Below, piece by piece: positions 1 through 11,485 of a stretch of DNA of 64,000 nt. The stretch spans positions 160,731,758-160,795,757 of the forward strand of contig OZ018324.1 of the NCBI GenBank assembly GCA_963969495.1, written 5' to 3'. Position numbers and translations under genes: made by a program. The notes under the pieces were generated by a model. That model was not told the origin of the DNA. It searched no databases and worked only from the letters and a program-made list of their open reading frames with translations. How positions within the stretch are numbered: position 1 is the first letter of the stretch; every line of letters starts with the position of its first letter. The stretch is from Ceratothoa steindachneri (Eukaryota > Arthropoda > Malacostraca > Isopoda > Cymothoidae).

Positions 1-991
1 CCGTTTACACATTCGTGCACCCCCATCCTTGTTGCAAGTGTCCCAGAAGGTCTCCTCTTTAGACTATTCTGGCGTACGTAAGCACATTTTCATTTTCCCT
101 AACTTACTACTTTCTTTACTCACTTCACCAACCATTTGACCAAAATGCCCTCTATGGATCTACGAGCTTCTTGATTTTAATCAAATAACAACAACCAACC
201 CCTTTCTATAATATTTTTTCATCGGTCCCTGGGAGAGTTGCGCGCCACCTATTTCCCCACAGGTCCTCCCGGCCTTACTGTCTTCCATTCCTTTTCCCAA
301 GTTACAAATTCACCATATTGGAACCACTTCGTGTAACTGTATATGCCCTCGTTGGTCTCTTACATCACTCATTGAAGGGATGAGCAATTATTCACTGCTC
401 TAAATGCCCGGCTGTCGTGGCTGAGAGTGGGCATCATAAATGCCCGCGTAAACACTATAGTTATACCTATGACGTCATGCGCATACTCGACTCTGACAGT
501 CCCTTAGTTACGAACATTTGTTTAACCTCACCTAAACAAGAGAAATTCCATCCAACCACGATATGAACGCAAAATCCTTATCATAATATCTATGCACACG
601 ACACGAGGATCAACCATTTTAATCGGGTTATATTCACCCAAGCATTTGATCAATAGGGGAGGGGGCTGGTTTGCCCATTTAGTGAATAGTGGTCCCTGGG
701 TCAATTAGGTCCTTTATCCTTGGAAAATTCGGCCAACTTTCCTTTTTTTAATAAAATAAATCCTCATTGCAGGATTGCTTATGAAAACGTTTTGCTTTTG
801 GTGACGCGGCGCCTGCCCTGGGGAACTTTCGTTTGGCCTAATTCAATTAGATCAAAGATGGTCTTCGTGAAATTATCCTTAGAAATTACAGGTAGAAGAC
901 ACCTTTCCAGTTAAGAAAAGCACGTCTCATTTTGTTTACGTTTCATTGGTTTGGTGGGAAAAATAAATTGTTCTCGAGATTTCTTTCATCA

Positions 992-1047
992 TTTATTTAA
1001 GAAGTATTTGTATTTTTTTTTCTCTTTTATCATCTATCTCTGGCGAC
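992..1047 (-). other. 3' UTR exon of His-rich gene copy A, with polyA signal
   Basis: A 3' splice site (tttatccattgcag) precedes position 1047, and an AATAAA signal lies at 992-997 on minus. The distance from exon start to the end of the signal is 56 bases, the same in all three copies. The intron between this exon and the coding exon is 154 bp (1048-1201). Confidence 0.7.
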
Positions 1048-1201
1048 CTGCAATGGATAAAAGAGTGTTAGTACCTCTACTTCGTGAGAGGTGAATGAAA
1101 TAGACCTCCCTCTCCTCCCTCCTAATTCCGTCATTTTGTGGTATCCGACGAAAATTTGCGACTTAATTGAAGAAAAAAAAGGAGGCACATTCGGGTCTTA
1201 C

Positions 1202-1387
1202 CTAGCCATGATGTTTCTTGTGATGGCCGTGGTGTTTGTGATGACCATGATTTTTATGGTGCTTGTGGTGTTTTTGGTGCTTCTTGTGATGTTTCCAGAA
1301 TGGACTCGGATCTGGATCAGAAACCAGAGCTGCCAGTGTGGCGCTGCAGAGCACGACCGCCAGTAACAGCAACAGAAAACCAAGTTG
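1202..1387 (-). CDS. Histidine-rich secreted peptide, coding exon, copy A
   Basis: This is the final coding exon of a small gene. It starts right after a 3' splice site (CTTCTCAG, AG at 1388-1389), is 186 bp long, and ends with TAG at 1202-1204 directly before a GTAAG donor (GT at 1200-1201). The 61 encoded residues have a hydrophobic leader (about 1-20, QLGFLLLLLAVVL...), an acidic Pro/Asp linker (DPDPSP), then FWK and a tail built from HH pairs separated by K or G. The tail has 16 His; Gln38 and Asn46 replace His seen in the other copies, and LVS replaces PVP at 21-23. There is no ATG in the exon. The open frame continues upstream only through intron, so the start lies in an unseen exon. 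The leader suggests secretion. Antimicrobial or metal-binding activity is inference from composition. Confidence 0.85.
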   Translation of the reverse strand, partial: QLGFLLLLLAVVLCSATLAALVSDPDPSPFWKHHKKHQKHHKHHKNHGHHKHHGHHKKHHG

Positions 1388-1440
1388 CTGAGAAGGGACC
1401 AGGTGCAAATATGAAACGTGAGACAAGAAGTCAAATGAGT

Positions 1441-2130
1441 AACTATTGTTGGCGTAGACGAATCCTTTACAGTAATTAAAAAAATTTATATTTACATGCG
1501 AGGATGAACTTAAAATCATCCGATTTTTACCATTTTGAAAGAACACACTACACATAAGTGTGCTGTGGTAATCGCTGGAATACGGATTGCGAGCACATCG
1601 TATGCGAGTAGCGACACCACTTCCAATCGGAGGTGAGTGGCTATGACCTTGTAGGTTCACGCACATTAAACAGAAAATCAAACAAACCATTGTGTGTTGT
1701 TAGTGACCAGAGGAAGTTTCTATTCGGCTTAACTTTCCAGTGCCTGTAATATGCTATTACGTCCTTAGGTTCGTATCCTACGTTACACTGTACTAGATAG
1801 ATAGCTTCTGTCAAATTTTTACGTCCGCAATCTTTGATAATTCTTGAAATATGTGATAGAATCTCTTTATGATCCTAAAAATTTTCTTTTCTTTAGCTAA
1901 TCTAACTTAGACATTCAAAATGGTCTCCCACAAAACGATTATAATAATAACTGAGGTTTTATATCATAAATGATCATATTCATAGGTGGATTAAAGTTGG
2001 CTAGAGAATAGGTTTCAGATTGTCTATTTACATAAAAGTTATTAGATTGGGAGAAAGTAAATGTTGGCAATTCCAATGATTTACAAATTCGTGTAAACGT
2101 GTGTCTCAAATTCAACGCACCGCCTCATTA
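1441..2130. other. No gene seen
   Basis: AT-rich sequence upstream of His-rich copy A. The long minus-strand frame over 1202-1690 is a read-through of the coding exon into its upstream intron. I found no credible start-codon exon, TATA box or other feature here. Confidence 0.5.
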
Positions 2131-2225
2131 GAGGCTGCCCCCTGCCAGCTGGGAATCGAGCCTGCTTCCCACGAGTATAAATCCAACGCTTTATCCACTT
2201 GGCCGTCCAATAGGTCTACTTGAGA
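2130..2225 (-). repeat. tRNA-derived SINE-like element
   Basis: Read on minus, the block has a polymerase III A box (GGCCAAGTGGAT near 2193-2204) and a B box (GGCTCGATTCCC at 2151-2162) about 35 bases apart, as in tRNA genes and tRNA-derived SINEs. It does not fold obviously into a functional tRNA with a paired acceptor stem, so a SINE or tRNA relic is preferred. Confidence 0.55.
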
Positions 2226-3040
2226 CGTTAGGAATAGGCTTTCTTAAATATTGCCCAATTCCGAAAACAAGGTAGGGGGGATGGGAAGCTTCGTGAAATG
2301 GTTATGCAAATTTTCCTAAGTAGCCTTATATCATAATTGCTATTACCGCGACCTCTTATTCTCGACCTCATGCCTGCACAAACCATAATAAATGGCCAGA
2401 AGTACATATGAGTGTCCTCCGAACATACACGAAACACCGAGAGACGGGTACCGATTTCCTAGTGGCAGGATAATGGTAAGGGCATTATGCCTTCTCCAAC
2501 CGCCGCCCCATCCCAACCCCCCCAAAAAAATAGAAAGCGACGCAAGTTATATAATAATCTTAGACCTATTTCAATAAAATTTCACTTCCTCTATGGATAA
2601 AGTTCGTACGTTTGAGTATACCTAATCTTTGTAGGAATTTTTTTCCTAAAGTATGTTTCCCTTATTTATGGAAAACGAACTTTCTTAATGCAGTTTGTCA
2701 TATTTAACCTCTTCTATTCTTAGCTGCGCATTCACCCTTTTTTTTTTGTCTATCTGCCTTTCCTCTCTATCTTTCTCCCCCCACATGATTTTTTTATGTA
2801 AAAAGTTGGATGAATAGAAAAAAAAGGGATATAGAAAATAGTTAGGGGGATAAGGTAATAAAAGCACATCAGTCGTAAATATCGAAACCAAACTTCAACC
2901 TGTTTCTCCACAAAGTTGGGGTCGGTGCGTGTCAACGCCACTAATACTACCCCAAATTTATGCTTATTAAGCACAAGGCGGATCTTGTTAATATGAAGCA
3001 TCCCAATGTTTATTCGACCCTAATATAACCTACCCTATTC
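2226..3040. other. No gene seen
   Basis: AT-rich sequence with poly-pyrimidine and poly-A runs. Short frames here show no recognisable domain. Confidence 0.4.
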
Positions 3041-3044
3041 TAGA

Positions 3045-3108
3045 TTAAGTTGGTTAGGTTAGGTAAGGTTATGTTGGGTTAGGTTAGGTTAGTTTAGGTT
3101 AGGTTTCT
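3045..3108 (+). repeat. Degenerate TTAGG-type repeat
   Basis: A run of GGTTA units with variants (GGTAA, GGTTATG, GGGTTA, GTTTA). This is the arthropod telomere pentamer in rotated form, but too short and imperfect to be a telomere. It is better called an interstitial relic or a GGTTA-type minisatellite. Confidence 0.6.
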
Positions 3109-3335
3109 TTTGGGTAACCCTTCATGTCTGATTGCTTAGAAATGACTTTACTTTCTATTTTCCAACTCTCTTAAGGTAGTAGAATTCGTACTTTTGAGTG
3201 CTTCCTTACATTATTGAATACCTGTGCTCTTTGTATCAACATGCTACTGGAGTCTTATAATACGTGCCCCCCGGGAGTATTACATAATTGTATAGAGTTT
3301 TGTCCGATAAATAAATGCATTTCTTTTTGTAATTA

Positions 3336-3520
3336 TGAGGTCTCTTTGGCTGCGGAAATACGCTTGATTCGTTGAATTTATCACGCTATGCAAAGGCTAT
3401 GAGGTTTCTATGACAGCGGAAATACTCGCATGGTTGATTTATTTAACGCTATTCGTAGGCTATAATGTTTCTATGGCTATGAAAATTGGGTTGATTAATT
3501 TAACGCTAGCCATAGGTTAG
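3336..3520 (+). repeat. Imperfect tandem repeat, about 65 bp, three units
   Basis: Three successive blocks share the order AGGTCTCT/AGGTTTCT ... GCGGAAATAC ... TTGATT ... TTTAACGCTA ... AGGCTAT. Units start near 3338, 3401 and 3467. Confidence 0.55.
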
Positions 3521-4009
3521 GCACTGCATAGCGCCTTGCCTTTTTTCCCCAATTAACGCTTTTGTTCGTGGAAAGGCAGCTCAGATCTGACTAACAAATT
3601 CATGCTGTTCTTGGACGCCTGGGTTACCACTAAACCACGGTCATTCCTCACATATAGCATATGGCAAAAATGTATCACAAATAAAGACGATTACTTTAGA
3701 CATCTTTCTACCACTGACTATACTAAGTAGTAAAAAGATGTCCAACATTTTTCTGTAAGTCTTTGTAGCTGATTTAGGACAATTTTGATGTGCTAAAGCC
3801 AAAAATTACATTGTTTTGTAATTTACCAATCGGGTAAACTTTTTGAGTTATCACCGCAGGTTGTTTGTTTTTTACGTTTTTTTACATGTACAAGTATTTT
3901 ATAATTTTATGGTGCAAATTATTTCCTTATTTCTTTATATAAACGAATTCTGAAGAGTTTACATGAGGCAATTTCTTTGCTAACTGGTATTTTTCTTTTG
4001 CAGGTGAAT

Positions 4010-5586
4010 GAAATGGATTCGGCCAGAAGATCTTGCAAAAATAAGCTCAATGTATTCTGCAACATCTGCGGCGAGCAATCCAGTCACAAGCAAGTTTCAT
4101 AAAGCGTGCTTATAATGCTTATTTTTGTATGTAACTTGGTGAGCAGGATAAAGCTTGGGTGCCGCACATGGTATACAAGACATGCAACAAGTATCTAAGT
4201 CGTTGGACCAAGGGTAAGAAGAGTTGTCTGAAGTTTGGAATTCCCATGGTTTGCAGGGAGCCGACAAACCATTGCCGGGACTGCTACTTCTGCGTTATTG
4301 ATTTGACTGAGATCAACAGAAAAACTGGATTAGCCTCAAGTATCCTGATCTTCAATTAGCACGTTGGTCCTGTACCTCATTGTGATGAAATTCCAGTGTT
4401 GAAGAAAATGAGGAAAAAGAAGTGTTTTTTGACGATAGGAATTAAATGATCTAGTTTCCAATCTCAGCTTGTCAAAGTCCTTTACCGAACTGTTGGCATC
4501 CAGATTGACAGAAAAAACTTATCTCTATTGATGCTCGCACCACCTTATACCGCAACAGATATCAAAAGTACCTCCGTGTATTCTCTGAAGAGAAGGACTT
4601 GGTGTACTGTACAGATATTGCGTAGCTTCTGTACAAGCTTGGAGCACCACAGTAGCAACCCGAAGATTTGAGATTCTTCATTAACAGCAGCAAGTGATCA
4701 CTGAAATGTATTTTATGTACAACGGCAACCGGTTTGTCTATGTACCCCTCCCTCATTCGACTACACTTCAGAAGTATCAAGCAAAGAAGTACGTGCTGGA
4801 GAAAATTGGCTATGATCAGCATGAGTAGTCGATTTGTGTTGACCAGTAAATGGTGACTTTTTGCTGGAGTACCCGTGCTTTCTGCGCACGCGAGATAGTA
4901 GGTACCAAACTCAGCATTACACGAAGGACCGGCCTGTATGGGAGGAATCGGTGCCATGCAGATCAAGTACTTCATAAACAACTCTCTGGTGGACTGGGAC
5001 AGAATACTCTGCCGACCCCTGCTCATTATGCTCGGTTTGATTAAACAGGTCACCAAAGCTCTGGACAAGGATGGTTGCTGCTTTACTTACTTGTGCCAAG
5101 CTTTTCCATAATGAGCCATGAAAAAGTTAAAAGCTAGCATCTTTGACGGTCCTCAACTTCGTCAGCTCATTAGTGATCTAGAATTTGAAAACTCACTGAA
5201 CAAATTGCAACTGGAAGCGTGGAAGGATTTTTATGGTCGCGAAGAACTTTCTTGGTAACAAGAATGCCAGGAACTGCACAAAACATATCACCAATATGCT
5301 GACTGCTTTTAGAAACCTCGGATGCAACATGAATATCAAAATGCATTACTTATTCTCACATATGTATCAATTGCCTCATAATCTGGGATCAATAAGCGAT
5401 GAGCATGGGGAGATATTCTATTAGGACAGGAAAGAGATGGAGACCAGGTATCAGGAAAGATGGTAAGGAGTCAAGATGGAAGATTACCTTTGGAATCTAA
5501 AGAGAGACATCCTTACCGCTTCACATGTATTCACCTTTATCAATGTCTACTATTCAATGTACTCTATCAATTTTGGTAAAATTTAA
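4010..5586 (+). pseudogene. Unnamed transposon-associated protein, broken copy 1
   Basis: This is a degenerate copy of a protein family found at least five times in the window; I cannot name it. After a likely 3' splice site (cttttgcag) it begins MDSARRSCKNK with a CNIC pair. Next comes the conserved Cys-rich core LGEQDKAWVPHMVYKTC ... KFGIPMV ... CYFC at 4110-4300. The C-terminal part (5233-5560) carries NFLGNK, GCNMNIKMHYLFSH and SDEHGE, which matches the DYSEEQGERF block of other copies, then YLWNLKRD. Stops and frameshifts occur throughout (for example TAA after AYFCM near 4134), so it is dead. A possible polyA signal AATAAA lies near 5589. Terminal repeats like those of the 33.7-36.7 kb copy were not found. 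Confidence 0.65.
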
Positions 5587-5969
5587 TCAATAAATTGTGT
5601 TATAAAATGATGTTTTTATCTTAACAAATCTATTTCGCATGAGAAAATTGAACAGAAATCTACTGAAAATGTCAAAAAATGTAATCGATTTAGTTATAAG
5701 GTAAGATTTTTATTTAAACCGACCTAGCACAAAAACCTGGACTGATCGGAGGAAACGAAAGCAAAATTCTCCTAAATCAGTGGAAATTCCTTAGATGACT
5801 CACAAGGATTTACTGTTTGGGTCGCTTGAAGAAATTTTATTTATGGGACAAAACTTTATAAACGATGCTTTATTTAAGTTTAACGAAATTTGTCATCGCA
5901 AACTTTTTCTTCAGTATCCTATTCATAATATCTGTTCTTTTTATTTCTTCACCTTTTTCCTACATTTTT

Positions 5970-6850
5970 AGTCGCAGGCGACTCTACATCTCACTATGCT
6001 GGTCGCTCGGTCGGCGGTCGGTCGGTCCCCGTTTTGCTTTTATGTGTTTTTGTAATAACATTATAATTGTTTGGCCGATTATAACGATATTTGAAACTCA
6101 TATGTTGTTTTACATTCTCTTCGGAATGATATAATTGTCAAAGATCTCCCAAGGTTAGCCCGGGAAATAGTTTTTTGGCAATAACATCATAACTATGCTG
6201 CCGATTCTAACGAAATTTAAAGACCTTATGTTGTTTTACATTCTATTTCGAATTATAGAATTTTCAAAGCCCTCTCAAGTTTAGCCGTAGAACTTTTTGG
6301 CAATGACATCATAAATATTCGGCCGATTCTAACTAAATTTGAAACGCATATGTTGTTTTACATTTTCTTTCGAATGATATAATTGCCAAAGTCTTCACAA
6401 GATTAGCCGGGGAATTATTTCTCAATAACATCATAACTATTCGGGCAATTCTAACGAAATTTGAAACCCTTATGTTGTTTTACATTCTATTTCGAATCGT
6501 ATAATTGCTAAGATCCTCACATGGTTAGCCCTGGAATTATTTTGTTCTTCCAATAGCATTATATCTATTCTGCCGTTTCTAAGGAAATTTAAAATCCCTA
6601 AGTTGTTTTACATTCTCTTTCTAATGATATAATTTCCAAAGTCCTCTCAAGGTTAGCCTGGGAGCGATTCTAATGAAATTTGATTCCCTTATTTTTTTTT
6701 TACATTTTCTTTCGAATGATATAATTACAAAGGTCCTCCCAAGGTTACTCCTGGAATTATTGAATGTTTTGAAGTACGTAAGGTCATAAATCAGAATAAG
6801 TGAGAACACGCGACTTTTGGTCAGCAGACCTTGTGTATGCGCAGAATGAA
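5970..6850 (+). repeat. Satellite-bearing dispersed repeat, locus 1
   Basis: A head with GACTCTACATCTCACTATG and GGTC-type tetranucleotides is followed by five to six imperfect units of about 123 bp. Units start near 6074, 6200, 6323, 6444, 6572 and 6664 (truncated). Each unit carries CCGATTCTAACGAAATTTGAAA-like text, TTGTTTTACATTCT and TATAATTG. The block ends near GCGACTTTTGGTCAGCAGACC. Related copies lie on minus at 24600-24950 and 39795-40290. The 39.8-kb copy shares both the GGTC head and the GCGACTTTTTGGTCAGCAGG end, so this is a discrete element and not only a local satellite. Confidence 0.75.
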
Positions 6851-6935
6851 AAAAAAGGTTAATGGATCACTTTTTACTTTCGGAAGATATCTGTTTATTG
6901 GATAAGTAAGGCTGCATGTTAACTCAAGGTTATCA

Positions 6936-7850
6936 ATGACTAAGGTATGTTGTCACATTTGTGTTTATACTGCCCGCCTGCAGGAAGATCTTTGGAAGAT
7001 TGGGGAGTGGTCGGGCACGTGGCAAATGCCTTTTAACGTGACGAAATGCAAAGTAATGCATATTGGCCACAGAAACCCCTTATCTCAGCCTATCCTTAAG
7101 GGCACTGCTCTTGAATCGAGTGACACTGAGAAGGACTTGGGTGTAACTATCACTAGCGACCTCAAGTTCTCGAAACAGTGCATCGAGGCAGAGAAGAAAG
7201 CCCAAAGGATGTTAGGCTACATAAAGCGCTAGTTTGGATACCGTAACAAGGAGATAGTACTTTGTCTGTACAACTCCCTCGTTCGGCCGCACCTGGAGTA
7301 TGCCATACAATTTTGGAGTCCTTCGTTTCGAAAGGATCTCGCAAGGTTAGAACGCGTACAAGCTAAGGCAACCAAACTGATTCTCTGTATCCGACATAAA
7401 AGTTATGAGGATAGATTAAGGGAATTAGATTTGTTCTCGCTGGAAACCCATAGACTGCGTGGTCTACTCATCGAAGTTTTCAAAATACTTCGAGGGTTCG
7501 ACAATGTTGACTACCGGGATATTTTCACACTGAGTGAGAACAGAACGCGCAATCACGGCTTCATACTTGAACTGAAGCGTTACAACCGCAATCTGTGTGG
7601 AAATTTTTTCACCTACAGTATCTGCGGTAAGTGGAACGCACTTCCAGTGGAAGTTGTCAACAGTGAATCTGTTGACCAGTTCAAGTCAAGACTAGACAAA
7701 GTCTTGACAAGTGGCCGTTTAGGGACGCAAAACAATTGAGCAGACATGTGTCTGCTCGATTGATAGTCCAAAGGTACCCTCTTTGAATGGACCGTAAGGT
7801 CTCCTAGGGTACTTACTTTCCTTGTTACTCCTTGTTACTCCTTACTCGTT
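6936..7850 (+). pseudogene. Non-LTR retrotransposon remnant (RT C-terminal half and 3' end)
   Basis: The translation runs from CKVMHIG through KDLGVTITSDLKFSKQC, LYNSLVRPHLEYA, ATKLI, SLETHRLRG and FKSRLDK. It is the thumb and C-terminal region of a jockey/CR1-like reverse transcriptase and parallels the intact copy at 53.4-54.7 kb. An in-frame TAG follows YIKR near 7230, and the frame resumes at once. All catalytic motifs upstream are missing, so this is a 5'-truncated dead copy. The 3' untranslated end at 7770-7850 has an inverted pair GTACCCT ... AGGGTAC followed by repeated CTTGTTACTC. Confidence 0.85.
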
Positions 7851-7903
7851 ATATTTTATTTCAGTGTTTCCATCTCCAGTGCATTCCTCTCTCTTTCTCT
7901 TTA

Positions 7904-7906
<3 letters not shown>

Positions 7907-7936
<30 letters not shown>
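7907..7936 (+). repeat. (CT)n microsatellite
   Basis: Uninterrupted CT dinucleotides just after the LINE tail. Confidence 0.9.
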
Positions 7937-7939
<3 letters not shown>

Positions 7940-8005
7940 CAATAATCACATACGCAATTATTCATCACTCACTTTAAATTTTCTTCCGATAAAATATTTT
8001 CGGGG

Positions 8006-8504
8006 GTGAGACAATAAATCTTCGATCGTATTTTAATTGCATTTCTTTTCACTAACTCGTTCCCATTATGAAATTGAAAATTTTATCACAGATTATGCGA
8101 AGAAATAATAAAAAAAGCATTTTAAAAGTGCCACTTTCATGCAATCATGCATTTTGGGCAATTATAAGAATTTCAAGAGATGATGGACAATATCCGATTG
8201 TTACTCGATTAGATATGCACTAAATGTGTCTGTTTATTCTTAATTATTATCGGGGTGAGACAATAAATCTTCGATCGTATTTTAATTGCATTTCTTTTCA
8301 CTAACTCGTTCCCATTATGAAATTGAAAATTTTATCACAGATTATGCGAAGAAATAATAAAAAAAGCATTTTAAAAGTGCCACTTTCATGCAATCATGCC
8401 TTTTGGGCAATTATAAGAATTTCAAGAGATGATGGACAATATCCGATTGTTACTCGATTAGATATGCACTAAATGTGTCTGTTTATTCTTAATTATTATC
8501 GGCA
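8006..8504 (+). repeat. Recent tandem duplication, 249 bp x 2
   Basis: The sequence beginning GTGAGACAATAAATC at 8006 recurs at 8255, nearly base for base. One difference was noticed: GCATTTTGGG versus GCCTTTTGGG. Noncoding, AT-rich. Confidence 0.9.
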
Positions 8505-8793
8505 TTCATTTATATAAAAATATACTTGCTATTTTGCCATTCGCTACGTCTTGCCCATAGAACCTAAACAATAGCCATAATTTATTTATTGGACACAATT
8601 AAGATGGTGGTTCCGCTGGTAAATTAGGAAAGACACATGAAATAAAACGTGGTTAAAGTTAATTTTAAAATGAAATGTGACCATAAATAATACATGTCGT
8701 GAGGCATTTTGAATTTATTATTGATTGGAACAGTTATAGGAAGCTGTTTTCTTCATCAGCATTTAGATAGGTCTGCCGAGAAGGGCATATGAT

Positions 8794-9289
8794 CATAGGT
8801 GGGCGCGATAACGAAAAGATGTATCACGATAACCTATAAATCGATAACGATAGCCTTATCGGCGATAACCGATAGTCGATAACTGGCGATGAATTGATCG
8901 CCCGATAAGGTGATAACCGATAAATCGATAAATTCAAAATTATAATACAATATTGATTATTGACTATATATAGTGTTATTTTATAATACAATAGTCAGAA
9001 TATTTGAATACGGTTTCTTAGTTTCTTACCTGGTGAGGCTTTCCTTCATCTATTCATAGGTTTTGAGGTTCCTCCTCCCAACTCGGACCTACCTATTTCT
9101 GCCTCCAAGGCACGTGCGGCTCGCCCCTGTGCTAAACTGCAACCAAAAACTGAAATTATCGATTATCGCTAGTTTGGAACCAAAAGTATCGGCGATACCA
9201 ATGAATCGATAAGGCGGAAAAAAATAATCGGATAGCCGATAACCCGATATCGTTAACGCGATAATTGATCGCGATAACGCCTACCTATG
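8794..9289. mobile_element. hAT-type MITE with 8-bp target duplication
   Basis: A 496-bp element begins CATAGGTGGGCGCGATAAC and ends with the inverted counterpart (GCGATAACGCCTACCTATG). It is flanked on both sides by the 8-bp duplication CATATGAT (8786-8793 and 9290-9297). Eight-base duplications and GGTGGGC-like termini are typical of hAT elements. It has no coding capacity. Both subterminal regions hold many CGATAA and TCGATAAC motifs on both strands. Confidence 0.92.
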
Positions 9290-9297
9290 CATATGAT

Positions 9298-11420
9298 TTA
9301 AATGTAGTGCATACCCTTTTACTAACGGAGTACACCATTACCAGGATCTTAATATGAATGGCTTATGCATGTTTAAATAGATATTTTTTTTCTTGTTTCA
9401 GATTAAGAAATAGTTTTTTTTTTAATAAGAATCCTGTGAGCAACATTGAAGGGGCAACTTGTAGTAGAAAGAATTAGACCAAATGCGTATAGAAAAGCGA
9501 TTGTGTTACGTGCAACGTTTATTAATCGAAAATAGATAGATAAAAATTTCATCGAAATGAAAGATAGGGTAACTAACAATTGTAAAAAGTATACAAATTT
9601 AGTTTTATAAATTTGGGGGAGGGAAGACCTTTATCGTTTAACTACAACCCCGTATATTAACACATTTCAAGCATAATAATAGAAATTAATGTTATTTTTA
9701 CTGATTGCGTTTTGCGTTGTCATCTTCCTCCTCCAAGAATCATTGACGAATCAAGAGAAGTTTATAAATCACGTCTCACTGTCAATTCCTGTATCAGTTA
9801 AGACCGATCAATTTAGAGCGGGAACACCTCTTTATTGGTCATCGTGACTTGTAATTTCCATTGAATATATTTTGTCATTTTTCGATCCAGCTAAATTCAT
9901 AAAAAAATTCTCGAGATTTCCACAAATTGCTATTACGAAAGATTCTCTTTAGGGGATTGATCGATAGGCGTAAATTAGTGCACTTTTCATTGAAATTGAG
10001 TGACAATAGGACTCATATACACTAGAGCATTGCGCAAAGATGAATCAAATAGGGTCACCTGATCAGCAAACTAGATTAGTAGAGCCTGCTAACGCAGAAT
10101 TGTTCTAGAATCCATTGTTTAACTAAAGAGTACATACCAAAATAACTTTGAGACGAGGTGTGGAAATCTGTCTGTTCCGGTGGCCTTTATTTGATTTCTG
10201 GGGGATTTGCAGTATTAAGAATATTAAGATGACTCGCAACTATGTACCAAGATACACTTTAAATGATAAAAGCTCTATCTAATAGGGTAGGCGTCGCAAA
10301 AGCCTGTATGGATAGTTATATCTATGAAATTTGTGGAATAATGAAACCTAGACAAAATCAGCAGTTAGAGTAGATAGCAATAGAGAAAAATGAATAGAAT
10401 TGATAAACGATATAAAATAAGTGCATTATATGGTAAACACGGAGTTAAAGAAAAGAAGAAACAACAGACACTGATTATGCACAAAGGGTTTGCAAGATGG
10501 AATAAATGGGTGGAAAACTTTAATTATAAATAAAAAGAAAAAATATTACTCATACATTAAAGAAATGTATGGTGGAAGCTTTGGAAGACTGCTTTTATTT
10601 AAGGCACCAACTAAATCACTGAAGTTCGCTGCACATATTGATGGAAAGGTTGAAAAGCCATCTGTGTGTGGCACACATTGATACAGACAGAGAAAACAGA
10701 GCATCTGGTTGTGGATTTAGGAAAAAAAAAAGTGGGAGATGTTAAGAAGATTGAATTCTATCCTTAGTGTCGCATTTGAGTTTGAATATAAATAGAATGA
10801 TATTGATGAAAAGAGAATAATGATAAAGAAGAGATTTTTGCATAGCGTGTGAGAGAAGAGATGGTCTAAAGATAGTTAACAGGCTTCTCCATTGGTGGGG
10901 GAGCCATGCGAATGAGCTTAAACTACCAATATGCCTTCCCCATAAGGCATATAAAAATAGCATATTCTAAAACAGAGTATGTGCGTAAAAACCTAAATCT
11001 GGACATACCAGTTCCGCATATCGAGTTAATAATGTATACACTCTTTTGACATATATTTTACCATTTTGGATCTTCTTTTTATTAATTACTTCTCTTCAAA
11101 GTATTCTCTCTTTTTCTCAATTTTACAAAAGGAAAATTCATACTCTTCAACACGAAAACTTTCATTAAGGCATATCAGCTATCAGCTGTTTCCACATAGG
11201 TAGTAATAACAGTTATATCAGGAGACAAATGAAACTAATCTAATAGAAGAAAAGGTCAAACTCATAGTAAAAAGTATTAACCAACAAAAAGTTTAGACCA
11301 GGGATAAAAAACTTCTATCTTAAACAGGGAAACAAGTCTAAAGAACTAAATGATCGAGGGACAGAATCTTTATTATAAAACTTGAACAAAAATATAACAA
11401 ACAATATTCTATAAGGTGCT
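9298..11420. other. No gene seen
   Basis: AT-rich unique-looking DNA. The short frames at 10490-10681 and 10742-10963 show no domain or splice context. Confidence 0.45.
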
Positions 11421-11485
11421 CTTATGGCCTAGTGGGAGAGTGCTTGGCATTTAGGCATAGGCACACAGGTTCAATCGGCGAGAAC
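11420..11485 (+). repeat. tRNA-derived SINE-like head
   Basis: A box TGGCCTAGTGG (11425-11435) and B box GGTTCAATC (11468-11476) sit about 32 bases apart on plus. The B box is slightly degenerate. The body downstream is not recognisable to me. Confidence 0.5.

Larger units (their letters stand above)
1..1440 (-). repeat. Segmental duplication unit A (His-rich gene and 3' flank)
   Basis: This block matches 55330-56700 in the same orientation and 45560-46440 in inverted orientation, by reading. Shared landmarks are the 3' UTR exon and polyA signal, the stretch with TTCTCGAGA near 972, and the text around 480-620 that includes GACGTCATGCGCATACTCG. The block probably continues left of the window. 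Similarity to unit C fades upstream of the coding exon, above about 1440. The short reading frames in the flank (for example 720-914) are not shared as proteins between copies, so I treat them as noncoding. Confidence 0.85.

Noticed and set aside
720..914. Possible small protein next to His-rich copy A
   Set aside because: The frame is not conserved in the matching flanks of copies B and C.
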